From the NCBI GenBank assembly GCA_030734395.1, contig JAUZTG010000041.1:1364001-1428000 (forward strand): a stretch of 64,000 nt of DNA, given 5' to 3'. How positions within the stretch are numbered: the stretch's first letter is position 1; each line of letters begins with the position of its first letter. Below are positions 22,123-33,581 of the stretch, in pieces. The DNA comes from Sarocladium kiliense. Its lineage: Eukaryota; Ascomycota; Sordariomycetes; Hypocreales; Sarocladiaceae. The position numbers were made by a program, and so were the translations under genes. The notes under the pieces are model-generated. The model ran no database searches and was not told the DNA's origin. It saw nothing but the letters and a program-made list of their open reading frames with translations.

Positions 22123-22233
22123 GTACGTTATTGTCCTCGACGCAACCCGCGCCCTCGTCTCACGATCGATCTTGTCCGGGGTTTTAAATATTGCAGAAAT
22201 ACTGACTTTGATTTTCTTTCTTTTTGTTTACAG
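22123..22233 (+). other. Probable 5' UTR intron of ribosomal protein L4
   Basis: Donor GTACGT, branch-like TACTGAC, a long T-rich tract and acceptor TTTACAG, all upstream of the start codon. Leader introns are common in fungal ribosomal protein genes. Confidence 0.65.
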
Positions 22234-22259
22234 GTTCAAGTCCCCCCCATCCTTTCACA

Positions 22260-23532
22260 ATGGCTTCCCGACCGACCGTCTCGATCATCGGCAAAGATGG
22301 TAAGCCCTCGGGCTCTACCCACGCCATCCCGGCTGTCTTCTCTGCCCCTATCCGCCCGGATATCGTGCAGCAGGTTCACACTGGCATGGCCAAGAACAAG
22401 CGTCAGCCTTACGCTGTGAGCGAGAAGGCTGGTCACCAGACCTCTGCTGAGTCTTGGGGAACTGGTTAGTCTACATTCTGGGAAGAGAGAGGAGGACTGA
22501 GGGTTCTGGAGGGAAGAGCACGCTGGGCTTTTGCGAGAGAGGCAGCGTGCTTCCTCTGAGACTTTTGGATCTGAAATCTCTGTGGGAAATGGGAAGCAGA
22601 AACTAACTGGATGCTTCAGGTCGTGCTGTTGCCCGTATCCCCCGTGTCTCCGGTGGTGGTACTCACCGTGCCGGTCAGGCCGCCTTCGGTAACATGTGCC
22701 GTTCCGGTCGCATGTTCGCTCCCACCAAGATCTGGCGCAAGTGGCACGTCAAGGTGAACCAGGGCCAGAAGTGAGTTTCCCGCCAATTCCGTCAAAATCA
22801 CGGACTCAACAGCTAACGAACCCCTCTAGGCGCTACGCTGTCTGCTCCGCCCTCGCCGCCTCCGCTGCCCCCTCTCTCCTCCTCGCCCGCGGTCACCAGA
22901 TCATGTCCGTCCCTGAGGTCCCTCTCGTTGTCGACTCCGAGCTCTTCGAGGCCGCCGCCATGGCCAAGACCTCCGCCACCGTCCCTCTGCTCCGCACCAT
23001 TGGTGCCGGTGCCGAAATCGACAAGGCCAAGAAGTCCAAGAAGCTCCGTGCCGGTAAGGGCAAGCTCCGTGGCCGCCGCCACCGCCAGCGCCGTGGCCCC
23101 CTGGTCGTCTACAACCCCGAGGTCGACGGCAAGGAGCTCATCGTTGGTTTCCGCAACATCCCCGGTGTCGAGACCAGCCCCGTCACCGCCCTTAACCTCC
23201 TCCAGCTCGCCCCTGGTGGTCACCTCGGCCGCTTCATCATCTGGACCTCCGCCGCTTTCAAGGCCCTTGATGACATCTACGGCTCCACCACCGAGCCCTC
23301 TGCTCTCAAGCGCGACTTCCTCCTCCCCTCCAACGTCGTCTCCCAGGCCGACCTCACCCGTCTCATCAACAGCTCTGAGATCCAGAGCTCTCTCAACGCT
23401 CCCCGTGGTGACGCCGTCACCCGCCGTGGTGCCGTCCAGAAGAAGAACCCTCTCGTCAACAAGAACGTCATGCTCCGCCTTAACCCCTACGCCAAGGTCT
23501 TCGCCCAGGAGGCCCAGAAGAAGCAGGAGTAA
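22260..23532 (+). CDS. rpl4: 60S ribosomal protein L4 (uL4)
   Basis: Three exons: 22260-22464, 22620-22770 and 22830-23532 (introns 155 and 59 bp); 352 aa, close to the yeast length. Recognisable blocks: MASRPTVSIIGKDG, VSGGGTHRAGQAAFGNMCR, GGRMFAPTK-type loop, RKWHVKVN, GHQIMSVPEVPLVV, GKGKLRGRRHRQRRGP and the GVETS segment. It is a core large-subunit protein whose long loop reaches the peptide exit tunnel. Third positions are almost all C or G in the last exon, the signature of a highly expressed gene, and this also produces long meaningless frames on the opposite strand. Confidence 0.97.
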
Positions 23533-23787
23533 GGATGGGTTGTGTGACAGGGTTGTAAAGCTCAACTTGCTGGGTGCGCAGTGAGTTGTGAAAAGGATGA
23601 GGGTTTCGTTGCTCTTAAATGGAATGATTTGAAATCGAGGCGCAAAAGGCTCAGGAAGGTAGTGCATCTGAATGGAACGAGCTCTTGCCATTACATGATT
23701 TGATTTGCTCTAAATGACGATACAATGCCGGAACATCATCTATTGCACTAGTGAAACATGCCATGTGTGTGTGTATGCTTTATTCCT

Positions 23788-25810
23788 CTAGCAGCCAACA
23801 CCGTAATACCCGATGTTGCTCAGCTCCTCTAGAGCAGTCGCCCCCTCCGTGGAATATTCCTCAATCAAATCCTCCATCTCGTCTGCCTTGATTTTCCAGA
23901 ACTTCTGCAAAGCCTTGCCGAACCTCTCGGCGCAGGGCGCAACATTCTCCTCTGCCTCAGCGGCGAAGCACAGCCGGACGTGCTGCCATCCCCTCTCTGA
24001 CGCAATATCCTGGTTTGCGCTAAACATCATCCCAGGCGCGCCAAGGACGAGGTGAGGCTTGTGAGTGAGAAGAATGAACATGCCGATAGCGAGTTGGGGT
24101 CCGTCGAACACGGGGATCCTCTTGCCCTTTGCCTGCCACAGTGGGTGGTTCTCGAAGTGAATTCTCAGCCAAATGAACATGCCACCACGAGGCCAGTCAA
24201 AGGACATGATTCGAGTTTTGGTGATGACGCCCCAGTCGGCGTCCGTTTGCTTGACTGGCGTTGATTGCTTGAGCTGGAAGGAGTGTTCGTCGAGGATGCT
24301 GCACATGAGGTTCATTCGGCGCTCGTAGGCGCCGCGCAAGCCTTCAAGCCAGCGGACCCAGCCATCCATTGACCAACCATTGAAGATCAGTTTTTCACGA
24401 GATGAGAGTGAGAAAAATGACGAAGCGACGGTCTCAGGTTGCTTGCCCATGATGGTCTCGGCGACCACTGACTGGACAAAACCGGACGGCTGCTGAGTCA
24501 CGGTTTCGGTGACGCTATACAAACGTGTTAGGATCGAATAGTCAACAGACGCGCAACATATGGACTCACCGAGTTAAAGTCTCGATAAAGCGAGGCTGGG
24601 CTGTGATCCACCCGAGACGACATCCCGGCGCAATTGTTTTGGAGAAGGTGTCGAGGCGGATGACTCGGCCTTGAACGTCAATGCTCAGATATGACGGCAC
24701 AAGAGAGTCGAGGAAATCGTAACCGCTTGACTTGGCCAGGGGAGTTGGCGGCTTGGACATAGGTTGGGGGAGGCCCCTCGAGCGAGCTTCGTCGGCGACG
24801 GCTGTCGGGAACTGCATGTACCAGTAGGGATCATCCTCGACGATAATAATATCGTACTTGCAGCAAAGCTCGTAAATGGCCTTGCGTCGCTCAAGAGACA
24901 GTACGCCACTAGTGGGGTTGTGTCCCATGCTGGACCATGTCTGTCAGTTCTGGATATGATCGTAAAGGAGTATATAGCACTTACGTCACACTGTACATAA
25001 AATGAGGCCTACGACCATTGCGAGGATCCCAGTTCTCGAGGATTTCTCGCAGGCCACCTGGGCCATCTGCCATCATGCCCTCCCCATCAATTTCGACAGG
25101 CACAGGTCGCACACCCTTGTGTTGTGTTTGGTTCAACACGGCAGGATAGACAAATACCTCACACAGCATATGAGGGCGATCCTCTGCGGCATGCTCGTCA
25201 GGGAACCATGGGTCGACGATCATGTCGACGACTTTGGCAAAGCCATCGGTCGAACCAACAGTGGGGATAGTCTCTGGGCCACCAACATAGGGGACGTTGG
25301 GGTGAAGATGGTCCCGTGTGAATTGGCGGATAAATGATGCAAGAGGCAGGTAGCCTTGTGCTTGGCCATACTGAAGAGCTGAGAAGAGGTCAATCTTCTT
25401 GGACAGATCGGGCTCGTTGGCGATCTTGGGGACGGTGATATGTGATGAGGCGACAGGGGCCGAGGCAGTCTTCTGGTTGGTCTGAATTGTTTCTTCATGC
25501 TTCGGACCATTAGGAGTAGGCGTCCAGCGATCGGGCTTTGCGATCTGGGCCTCTAGAGTATCGTAAGGGAAGAATGCAACGTTGGGAAGGCCTGTCGGGG
25601 TGGGTTTGTCAGCACGCGCGATGAGCCGATAAGAGTGAATACTGCCAGCAGGCAGGGGAAATACAAACCACCAGCCAGGTTTCCGATGCCCGGGATCATG
25701 AAATATTTGTAGAAGGCCTTGAGATTGTTGTTGCCTCGGTGCCTGGTAGCCTTCGCGTAGTGGTGCGATAGGTCGAGTGGCAGGGCGCCGTTGGGGCAGG
25801 AGGCTGCCAT
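23788..25810 (-). CDS. Aro8-type aromatic/2-aminoadipate aminotransferase
   Basis: Four exons on the minus strand: 25810-25669, 25591-24985, 24929-24570 and 24514-23788 (introns 77, 55 and 55 bp); 611 aa. Fold-type I PLP aminotransferase motifs are in order: GNLAGGLPN near the N-terminus, substrate loop QYGQAQGYLPL, VGSTDGF, GHNPTSG (the NPTG-like motif), IIVEDDPYWYMQF, the PLP-binding lysine in TFSKTIAPGCRLGW near residue 347, and GGMFIWL. The family (yeast Aro8, human AADAT) transaminates Phe, Tyr, Trp, kynurenine or 2-aminoadipate with 2-oxoglutarate in the cytosol. The substrate cannot be fixed here. It could be housekeeping, or it could be the left edge of the catabolic-looking locus that follows. 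A C-terminal tail of about 30 acidic residues is extra. Confidence 0.92.
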
Positions 25811-26563
25811 GGCGGGCGATGAGCCGACGATGGGTGGTCTACTCTACTGCAACGTCTCCACGTGGCGATGCGGCGAGATGCGATGGAAACGCAGATGCAA
25901 CGAAAGACAGGAACGAAGGTGGTTGACGATCCGGGACCGCTGAAGAGAGATGCCCAAGACGGTCAGATGGGGATAAGAGGATGATGAGGAAGGGTGAGAT
26001 TGTATGATGGATGAGAGGTGGACGGGAGCACAGGTAAAGTCATGGATGCTCGGGTTTGATAGTGCAGCGAGCGAGCGGGTGGAGGAGACTTGCAGGCGGG
26101 ATTGGCACCGCCGTTTACTCCGTAGCACAGCACTACCACCTTAGCCTCTAGTTAGTCTAGCTGCTGTACCTGACCTCTGCAGAGAACAGGGTAACAGGGC
26201 CAGGAACTGGGGGGTGGTCACACCAATTGAATGCTGACTCTCTCCTGGATCAGACGCATCCGAATCAAGAAGGACCTGGGGAACTTCGGCAGGGTCTGTC
26301 TGCGCATCCAGTCCACTCGCCTGCGGAGTTTCCATCCCCGTGCTGAGGCACCCAATGATCCTGTTCACTGTTTGGAAAGCTTCTCCGCCAGAGCACAGGG
26401 TAGGTGAGATGTAGCCGGTGCTTTTGTGGTGATCCTGCGGAAGTTTGCTCCGACCACTACAACAATTGCTTACCAATTCCTCTATCCATCCGCAGGGCCC
26501 ATTGAGTGCAGTCACTTTGAGTCATGATTCGCGTGCAAGCAACATTTTGTCTCTTGATTTCCA
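25811..26563. other. Intergenic region aminotransferase / amidase
   Basis: It contains the promoter of the aminotransferase (right side of that gene) and the 3' end of the amidase. One TACTCCGTA motif occurs at 26116. No gene was supported. Confidence 0.5.
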
Positions 26564-28561
26564 CTAGTAGCATTTCAACGGCGGCATGAATCGACTCTCC
26601 CAGGCCGCCGACGCTTTCAGCAAGTCGAGCTCTCCAAACTGACGACCGATGAGCTGCATCCCAACAGGTAACTTGATTGACGGATCATCCTTTGCAGGCA
26701 CAAATCCCACAGGAATTGAGATTGCCGGATGTCCAGTAGCATCGAGCGGAGACGTGTTGAAGGTCAAGCCTAGAGCGCTCGAAAGTCGGTCAACGGGGTT
26801 CTCGTGAGTGGCATGTTTCGGCGCCGCGAAGGGTGTGGTTGGCGTAACGAGGATGTCAAACTCTTGGAAGGCTGCGTCGTAGTCGTCCTGGTACGCACGC
26901 ATATCATTAGTTGCAACCTTGAGGCTGGTGAATCTCAGGAGACATACACTTAGCTTTCGCAGGAGATTCTTGCATCGAGCATACAGGCTGGGCCCGTAAT
27001 GCTTCTCCAAGAACATGCCACTCAGCATCATGTTCCTCGCTCCAACACCAGCGGCATCGAATTCAGTCTGACCAACTCGAGCCCGCGCAATGAGCTCCGT
27101 CATGTAGACTTGTCTCCGGCCCTGGGGGCAACCTAGCGCAGATTGGCGGTAACTACCTGCGAATGTCGCGACACCCCATATCATCTGCCCGTGGTTGTGT
27201 GCTGGGATCGAGTATTGCTTCACCTGCGCGCCTAACAGTGCGAACTTCTCGGCCGCGGAAAGAACTGCTGCGTCAACCAGCGGATCACTGCATTCAAGAC
27301 CGAAGCCTTCTGTCAATATGCCTATCCTGAACCCGCGCAATGGTTGGAGCACATCTGCTGAACGAAGGAAACGTGTGACTTCGTCGGCATAGCGAATCTG
27401 GCTGTGCTGGGATGCTTGCGCTTGTCTATCGTCTAAACCATCTCTTCCCGCGATGACCTGTAAGAGAAGCGCTGCATCGAGGACGTTCTTTGTCATTGGT
27501 CCCGCGTGATCGATGCTGGCGTCCAGACCAATGATGCCGGTGTAAGGTACAAGACCCCAGGTAGGCTTGAGGCCGACGATGCCACAGAAGGAGGCCGGCA
27601 TTCGAACAGACCTGGATGCATGATGCGATTAGTCCTGGCCCTTACCAAAAGGTAAAGAATTCATGAGTAGCGATACTCACCCTCCTTGATCACAGCCAAT
27701 AGCCATGTCTACAGCACCACAAGCAACAAGGCTCGCGCTGCCGCTGCTGGAGCCGCCAGCACTATATCCCTTTGCCCAAGGATTATCGACAATGCCAGAA
27801 ACCGCAGTTTCACTCGTGCTCTCATAGCATCCGTTCTCGCAGGCTGGCGTATGGGTCAGCGTCAGGACCCCTCCTGTGAGCGCGTAGAAGTACTGTTCCA
27901 TACCTGACTTGCCAGTGATGATTCCACTTGCATCTAGGATTCGCGTCACAAGTGTCGCATCAAAGGAAGGGATCCAGTCAGCCATGGCTGCTGTGCCGTT
28001 CGTGCAAGGAACGCCAGCAATCCCAATGTTATCCTGTGGAGTGGTGTGAGCTCCTGTCGCATGTGGATGCATCCATTCTGTACTTCGTGCCTAACTGGGT
28101 GCAAGTCGAAATTCAGGTATCCTCTTACCTTGATAGCGACGCTTCGGCCTTCTAGATCTCTGGAAATCGGCTTCGTTGACTTAAGTACCATCTGCGACCC
28201 ATCATCAGTCCTCGACCGAAAAGGAAGCGTGGTGTGCGATAAACCTTCAGAGCCCAACCGCCACCAGCCGTATCTTCGGGAACGTGTACATCGGTTCTCG
28301 GGTAAAGCTTCAGATTAACCTGCGGTTGATAGTCGTCCATGGACATAATCGCATGCGCCGATCTATCCAAGCCTTGCAGGACCTCAGCCCATTCAGACTC
28401 ATGTTCGGGTGGTAGAGTAATGCCGGACTGCAGGGCTAGCTGAGCGACGGATTCGGAGCTGATGGTCTTATGCGACCTGTCATCATTAGCATCTAAGAAG
28501 CAAGTTGACGAAGTCTCACTCACCCATTGACCCCGTTGACCCCTTTGTGCGATTCGGTCAT
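26564..28561 (-). CDS. Amidase (amidase-signature family)
   Basis: Six exons on the minus strand: 28561-28524, 28476-28245, 28191-28129, 28033-27904, 27843-27681 and 27611-26564; 557 aa. The Ser-cisSer-Lys triad is visible: Lys in VAIKDN (formed across the third intron), cis-Ser in GYSAGGSSSGS, and nucleophile Ser in DQGGSVRMPASF (formed across the fifth intron). The fourth intron (60 nt) is placed because it restores the conserved GK-x-CEN stretch; it is in frame and stop-free, so the unspliced reading also stays open. Members hydrolyse acetamide-like, fatty, aryl or indole-acetamide substrates; the substrate here is unknown. It points away from the regulator gene next door and lies within the metabolic locus. 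Confidence 0.92.
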
Positions 28562-29021
28562 GACTGCTGCGAAATGGGTATGTCGAACGATGTCCCTGAA
28601 AGGATAGGAGAGGATAAGGAATCTGCTAGCTGCGGACCTCAAGAGACATCAAACCAGAGGTACGCAGTCTTCTATTCTGATCTGTTTACTATATTGGTTA
28701 GAGAAAGCCAAAGAGACGACGTTTGATCGGGTGCTGGGACCAGGTCATCTGGCGCCCTTTCGCTATTTGACCCAATCGTCTTATCTTGCCGTAGCCGTAG
28801 ACTAGCAAGCAGTAGACTCTTGGCCACCTTAACACTGCCTACAAGTCGAGCTGTTATCTAGGAGTTCCTGGACAGAAGAGAGGATATGCTTCCGTTCTTC
28901 TGTAAGTGCGATATGGGACAGGAGCAAGGTTATCATGAGATATGCTAAATATAACATATAGTGCTAAGGACAACGCTATTGAAAGGATTGAAGCAGCATG
29001 TTACAAATGACAGCCAATGGC
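28562..29021. other. Intergenic region between amidase and homeodomain gene
   Basis: These 460 bases hold the amidase promoter and the 3' UTR of the transcription-factor gene, both on the minus strand. No further signal was seen. Confidence 0.5.
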
Positions 29022-31040
29022 TCATTGATCTTCCCATGGCCAGACTGATGGCTCAACAGCCGCGAGGTCATATGGAAATGGAGTCTTCGTAGCCACCGAC
29101 GCCATATCATCAGACACTGCTAGTCGAGGGTCTATCATCCTCTTCGGAGGAGGTTCGCACTGCGCACTAAATGCGCTGTAGCAAGAGGCCGCCGTCGACT
29201 CCGGTACCGCGAGCTGTTGACTGATATCGCGATAGTCTATGCCTTCATTCTGCCAATTCAAGGCGAGACCGTCGTTGAGACATAGCATAGCGTCTTGACT
29301 GAGAACTGTGTCATTCAGGGAGTTGAAGATGTCAATCGACCCAAGGAAGCTACTGTCCACAGACTCGCTGCACTCCAAGACCGTCGAATTCTGTTCGTCA
29401 AACGCGGTCGATGCTGCATAAAAGTCTAATTCTTGCATTGCATCGAAATCGAGGCTGCAGTCAGTCCACGTGTTGACTGTGATAGACTCATCCGTGGCGT
29501 TACTAGTCCCTGTCAGGCCAGGATCCAGTGCCGGGTCCCAATTCAATGGCATTTCCAAGTCAGCATGATAGTTCACCATCGCCTTCGCAATGCCGATATC
29601 CTTCGATTGGGAGGCATCCGACGATGCGGTCTGGGCCAGAGGTTTACGTCTGAAGGCTGGCAATGTGGCTCGTCCCAAGCACGCCATGATCTCGGGCTCA
29701 AATCCCCAGTCCCCTTCCCAATCCTCCATTTGGGCACCACTCTCAAAATGGTCAGCAAGATGCTGCACCCTGGCTTGCCAAGTGGTCAAGTTGGAGTTGC
29801 AGAAGCCGCATCGAGATTCCAGCTGCGTTGTCATGCTCTTCCAGCTCTCCATAGAGGATATCATTGAGCAGCCATTGTGCATGAGTCGGAGGTGTTGACG
29901 CAGGTGATCTTTGCGATAAAAGGTCCTCTCTGAACAAGGTCGAGAAATGCATCGAGTATAGCCATGAGCGTGGATATGTTCAGGCTCAGGATCTGCCTGT
30001 CCACAGAAGACACAGGTGATGTTGTTTGTCCCCGGATCGACGTTGACGCTTCCTTGTAGACAGCAAACCCACTTCTCAAGAGGAAGATGCTGAGACTTCT
30101 CGTGTCTCTGCCAGTCGTGCTTCTTCTTGAAACGATCTGTGCAGAAAGTACACTGGAACTTTAGTGAACAAGCCCGTGTGTTGGAAGCAGTGAGGTGATT
30201 GTTTCTGCGCGTACCCTGGCGATGCTGCCGACGGGGTGGGATCGCATTCGGAGGACTTGACTCGTCCAACTTCCATTGGTCGGAGCAGACTGATTTTGCA
30301 TTTGCCGCGTACGATCGAATCTCAAGACTAGACACGGAAGATGCGGCTTTTCGGTAATACTGCCAGTTGGTGCTTCTTCCTCGACGCTGCCGAGGATCGA
30401 CTGGCTTCTGCATCGTCCGATTGATCGCGTCGAGTCTTTGCTGCCGCGAAGCAACGACAGCTTCGTAGATGTTTTGCGGAGACGCTGCTTCATGCTCCAG
30501 TCCAAGATGGAGCCATCGTTCAAAAGGATGCATTTGAGACACCTGCGGAAATAATGATAGCATCTCAACTGGCGCTGATTGTTGTTGTGAGGGCGATGGA
30601 GCGTCCGGCTGCAATGCCTGTGCCCGACCTCTCTTCCGAGCATTGGCGAACCAATTCCTGATCTGACTTCGCTTCAGGCCTGTCAACGCCTTGAGCTCGC
30701 TCTGCTCGCGCTCTGCAGGGTACGGTGACTGGCGGTGCTGGAGGAGCCATTCTTCGAGAACACGGACTGCTTTTCGGGGGAGACGCGCTGTTGGTCGCTG
30801 TGATGAATGAGACGTGTTCCTTCTCTTCGCGCCATCCATCTCAGTCGGATCGCCGTTAACTATCTGCTGGACGGAATCGTGATCCAGAATCCGAGGGGAT
30901 ATCGCTGTCCCTTGACGCCCCGAAAGCCAGTCAGACAACTGGAAGCTGAAGTCACAACCGTCGACGCTATTCTCATCGAGGATCGACATGGTGCATCCCG
31001 GTGGGTGAGCTGTCAGACCAGACCGGACTTCTTCACTCAT
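29022..31040 (-). CDS. Homeodomain (KN/TALE-like) plus C2H2 zinc-finger transcription factor
   Basis: Single exon, 672 aa from the first in-frame ATG at 31040; a second at 30989 (MSILDEN) is an equally good start. A KN-type homeodomain at about residues 85-140 carries SPYP and the recognition helix SQIRNWFANARKR. C2H2 fingers follow from about residue 295: CTFCTDRFKKKHDWQRHEKSQH is canonical, a second Cys-rich element lies at about 345, YRKDHLRQHLRLMH belongs to a third, and CGFCNSN...HLADHF to a fourth. The acidic C-terminal 200 residues look like an activation domain. This homeobox-plus-C2H2 architecture is known in Pezizomycotina but the roles are mostly undescribed. It is divergent from the permease and sits in the middle of the metabolic genes, so a local regulatory role is plausible. 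Confidence 0.9.
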   Translation of the reverse strand: MSEEVRSGLTAHPPGCTMSILDENSVDGCDFSFQLSDWLSGRQGTAISPRILDHDSVQQIVNGDPTEMDGAKRRNTSHSSQRPTARLPRKAVRVLEEWLLQHRQSPYPAEREQSELKALTGLKRSQIRNWFANARKRGRAQALQPDAPSPSQQQSAPVEMLSLFPQVSQMHPFERWLHLGLEHEAASPQNIYEAVVASRQQRLDAINRTMQKPVDPRQRRGRSTNWQYYRKAASSVSSLEIRSYAANAKSVCSDQWKLDESSPPNAIPPRRQHRQGTRRNNHLTASNTRACSLKFQCTFCTDRFKKKHDWQRHEKSQHLPLEKWVCCLQGSVNVDPGTNNITCVFCGQADPEPEHIHAHGYTRCISRPCSERTFYRKDHLRQHLRLMHNGCSMISSMESWKSMTTQLESRCGFCNSNLTTWQARVQHLADHFESGAQMEDWEGDWGFEPEIMACLGRATLPAFRRKPLAQTASSDASQSKDIGIAKAMVNYHADLEMPLNWDPALDPGLTGTSNATDESITVNTWTDCSLDFDAMQELDFYAASTAFDEQNSTVLECSESVDSSFLGSIDIFNSLNDTVLSQDAMLCLNDGLALNWQNEGIDYRDISQQLAVPESTAASCYSAFSAQCEPPPKRMIDPRLAVSDDMASVATKTPFPYDLAAVEPSVWPWEDQ

Positions 31041-31619
31041 ACCCTCAGTTGGGATCGATCCAAGGGTGCATTGGTTGTCGGAGCACACGTGTCGCCGCAA
31101 TCCCAACAATGCTCTCACGAGACTTATCTCTCAGTCCCTTAGTCTCAAGCATACGACCCCAGCATGCCATGCCAAGCGGGGACGCTCAACCAGCCCAAGT
31201 ACGGGGTAGAGGAAGTTCTAGGCCAGGAAGCTCACGTGATGTTTGACTTCATGCGCCCTGTGAGATAAGCCGATCGTAACTAAAACCCAAGCTAGACTCG
31301 ATTCGAAAGAGCCAAATCGGATTGATATCTTGACAATCGAGCCAGCCATCAATGGTTTCACCCCAGAACTTGTTTGCCCGGCAAGGCGTGAAATGACCCT
31401 TATCTGGAAGCAGAGAACGCCACCGTGCCGGGGTCCTCTTGTGGCCAGAGCCATGGCATCTAGAGAAGCTGATATATAGCGAATGATGATCCATGTCCGT
31501 TGTATTTGATGCCGTTGAAGTCTCACGACATTATACAAGCAAACCCCCCGTGAACCGTCAACAAGCCACAAATCTAGGATTCATTATACACAACTCTGTG
31601 TTCCTTTTTCGTAACCGTC
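31041..31619. promoter_or_regulatory. Divergent promoter regulator / permease
   Basis: A 579-bp spacer between the homeodomain gene and the amino-acid permease. It contains a TCACGTGA palindrome at 31232-31239, suited to coordinate both genes. Confidence 0.5.
31232..31239. promoter_or_regulatory. TCACGTGA palindrome in divergent promoter
   Basis: Identical to the sites upstream of S29, EF-Tu and L4; it lies 388 bp from the permease start and 192 bp from the regulator start. Confidence 0.35.
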
Positions 31620-33581
31620 ATGACCGTCATGGACTCAGAACAGAAGCTCAGCAGCGCTGACTCCACAACTGTCTCGCGCCCCGATGATGCTGAACCAGTC
31701 GCTTTTAGCTCGAAAGACGATGTCGAGGTATTCAGGCAAGATGACGGCGCTGTCAATTTCCGTACTGTCTCATGGCCAATGGCATCTGTGATTTTCTTGA
31801 AGCGTAGGTCGAATCCCATACTTGATCGCTAACACGCCATGTTCTGGACTTGCAACTAATATGCTGGATCTAGTCATGTTTGCAACCGGTGTGCTCAGTA
31901 TTCCCAACGCAATGTTCGAACTCGGTGAGTTTCTGAGGCTTCTATGACAATAGGTTTCTTTCGACGCTGACATCTCTCTCGTAGGCGCGGTTGGTGGTGC
32001 TCTGAGTGTCATCGGCTGGGGTGGCCTGAATACATGTTCGTCTATCAAAGTGACATCTTCCCTACTGACCGATGAAACTAACTCGGCATAAGCAGATACG
32101 GCTTATGTGCTCGGCAACTACCGAAGCATGCATAGACAGTGTCATACAGTTGTGGACATGTCCTATCTAGCTGGCGGCACGGTTCTCAAAGAGCTTGTTA
32201 GCTTCTTGTACCTTATTGGGTAAGGGAGAGAGAGACAAGTGTTGTTAGTATTATGCACAGTTGTAACTGATAACCTCATAGATTTGTCCTCGTTTCGGGT
32301 TCAGGTATTCTGGGAGTCTCGATTGCAATCAATGCCCTTTCAGAGCATGCTGCATGCACCGTATGGTGGGCATTCCTGGCAACTGTTGCTGCGATTGCGC
32401 TTGCTAGCATGCGGAAATTCCAAAGTATTGGATGGGTGACGTGGGCTGGCTTTATATCACTATTTGTTGCGATTCTCATGGTGGTGTAAGTCCCCTTGCC
32501 GATGATCTCTGGTGCGAAATCGCTGATCACAAGGGAACCAGAATCGGAGTCACCACTGTTGACCGACCTGCTGCTGCGCCCCAAGAGGGAGACTTCGATC
32601 TCGGATACCGTGTGATTGGCGACCCGTCTTTCATCGCCGGCATGACGGCATCTGCTACGATCTTCGTCTCGTCATCAGGAACATCATCCTTCATGCCTGT
32701 TATTGCAGAGATGAGGAACCCAAAAGACTACAAGAAAGCCCTGTTCACTTGCATGGCAATCCTCAACGCATCATACCTTGCCTTCAGTTTGGTTGTTTAT
32801 CGTTGGTGTGGTGTCTGGATGGCCAACCCTTCACTCGGAGTGAGTCTTCAGATTATTCGCTTTCGAGTCAATGAGAGAACATATCGCTAACCATCACCAG
32901 AGTGCCGGTCCGACCATCAAGAAAGCCGCGTATGGTGTTGGCCTCATTGGTCTTGCTGTTACAGCTTGCCTCTATCTACACGTGAGTGACTCAGTACGAG
33001 CAGAACCCTCAGAAGAGCGACTTTCTTAACACAACGCAGGTGGCGGCTAAATATCTCTTTGTGCGTATCTTGCGTGACTCCCGCCATCTACAAGCAAATA
33101 CTATGACACACTGGGCAACTTGGCTGTGAGTTGTTGCTTCTCTGTTGGCATATGATGGATCTGAACGCTCAATGCTGACGAACACAGCGCATGTACATCT
33201 GGACTAGGTTGCATCGCCTTTATCCTCGCGGAAGCCATCCCGGTATTCAACTATCTGCTTGCCCTTACCGGTTCAATCTGCTTTGCACCGCTTGCTCTCA
33301 TCCTCCCGATGGTTCTGTGGTTCACTGATCACTCCCACTGGATCAGAGGCTCTATCAAGCAAAGACTGGTATTCGCCTTGCATGTCTTTATCGTACTAGT
33401 CGGCTCCTTCCTCTCAGTCGCGGGCACATATGCCACGATTCGCCTCATCATCGACTTCTATGCGATTAATCCGATTGGTGAGTTGCAGCCGTTCCCCAGT
33501 AGATATGTTCTATGCTGGACTAACACAACCGCGTGGCCAGGTACTGCTTTTAGCTGTGCTGATAACTCTGGCTCAACTTAA
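31620..33581 (+). CDS. Amino-acid permease, AAAP family (Mtr-like)
   Basis: Ten exons: 31620-31803, 31874-31924, 31985-32035, 32096-32219, 32282-32485, 32542-32839, 32901-32981, 33040-33125, 33188-33477 and 33541-33581; 469 aa. All junctions keep frame. The hydrophilic N-terminus is followed by about eleven membrane spans, starting with LMFATGVLSIPNAMFELG, the family's first-helix signature. The C-terminus ends TAFSCADNS, as in Neurospora Mtr, the neutral and aromatic amino-acid permease. The family drives proton-coupled uptake at the plasma membrane. The last intron (63 nt) is in frame without a stop, so retention would lengthen the protein by 21 residues. Together with the neighbouring aminotransferase and amidase it suggests import of an amino-acid-like substrate. 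Confidence 0.93.

Larger units (their letters stand above)
21515..22259. other. Intergenic region and leader of ribosomal protein L4
   Basis: It contains the 3' UTR of the CxxC gene, an ATCACGTGAT palindrome at 21991-22000 and a probable 5' UTR intron at 22123-22233. No additional gene was seen. Confidence 0.55.

Noticed and set aside
22813..23691. 292-codon open frame antisense to ribosomal protein L4
   Set aside because: It is a by-product of strong C/G third-position bias in L4; its composition (Gly/Glu/Leu/Val-rich) and lack of motifs mark it as a shadow.
26937..27000. Possible extra intron in the last amidase exon
   Set aside because: The candidate GTGTAT donor has no acceptor that keeps both frame and normal length.
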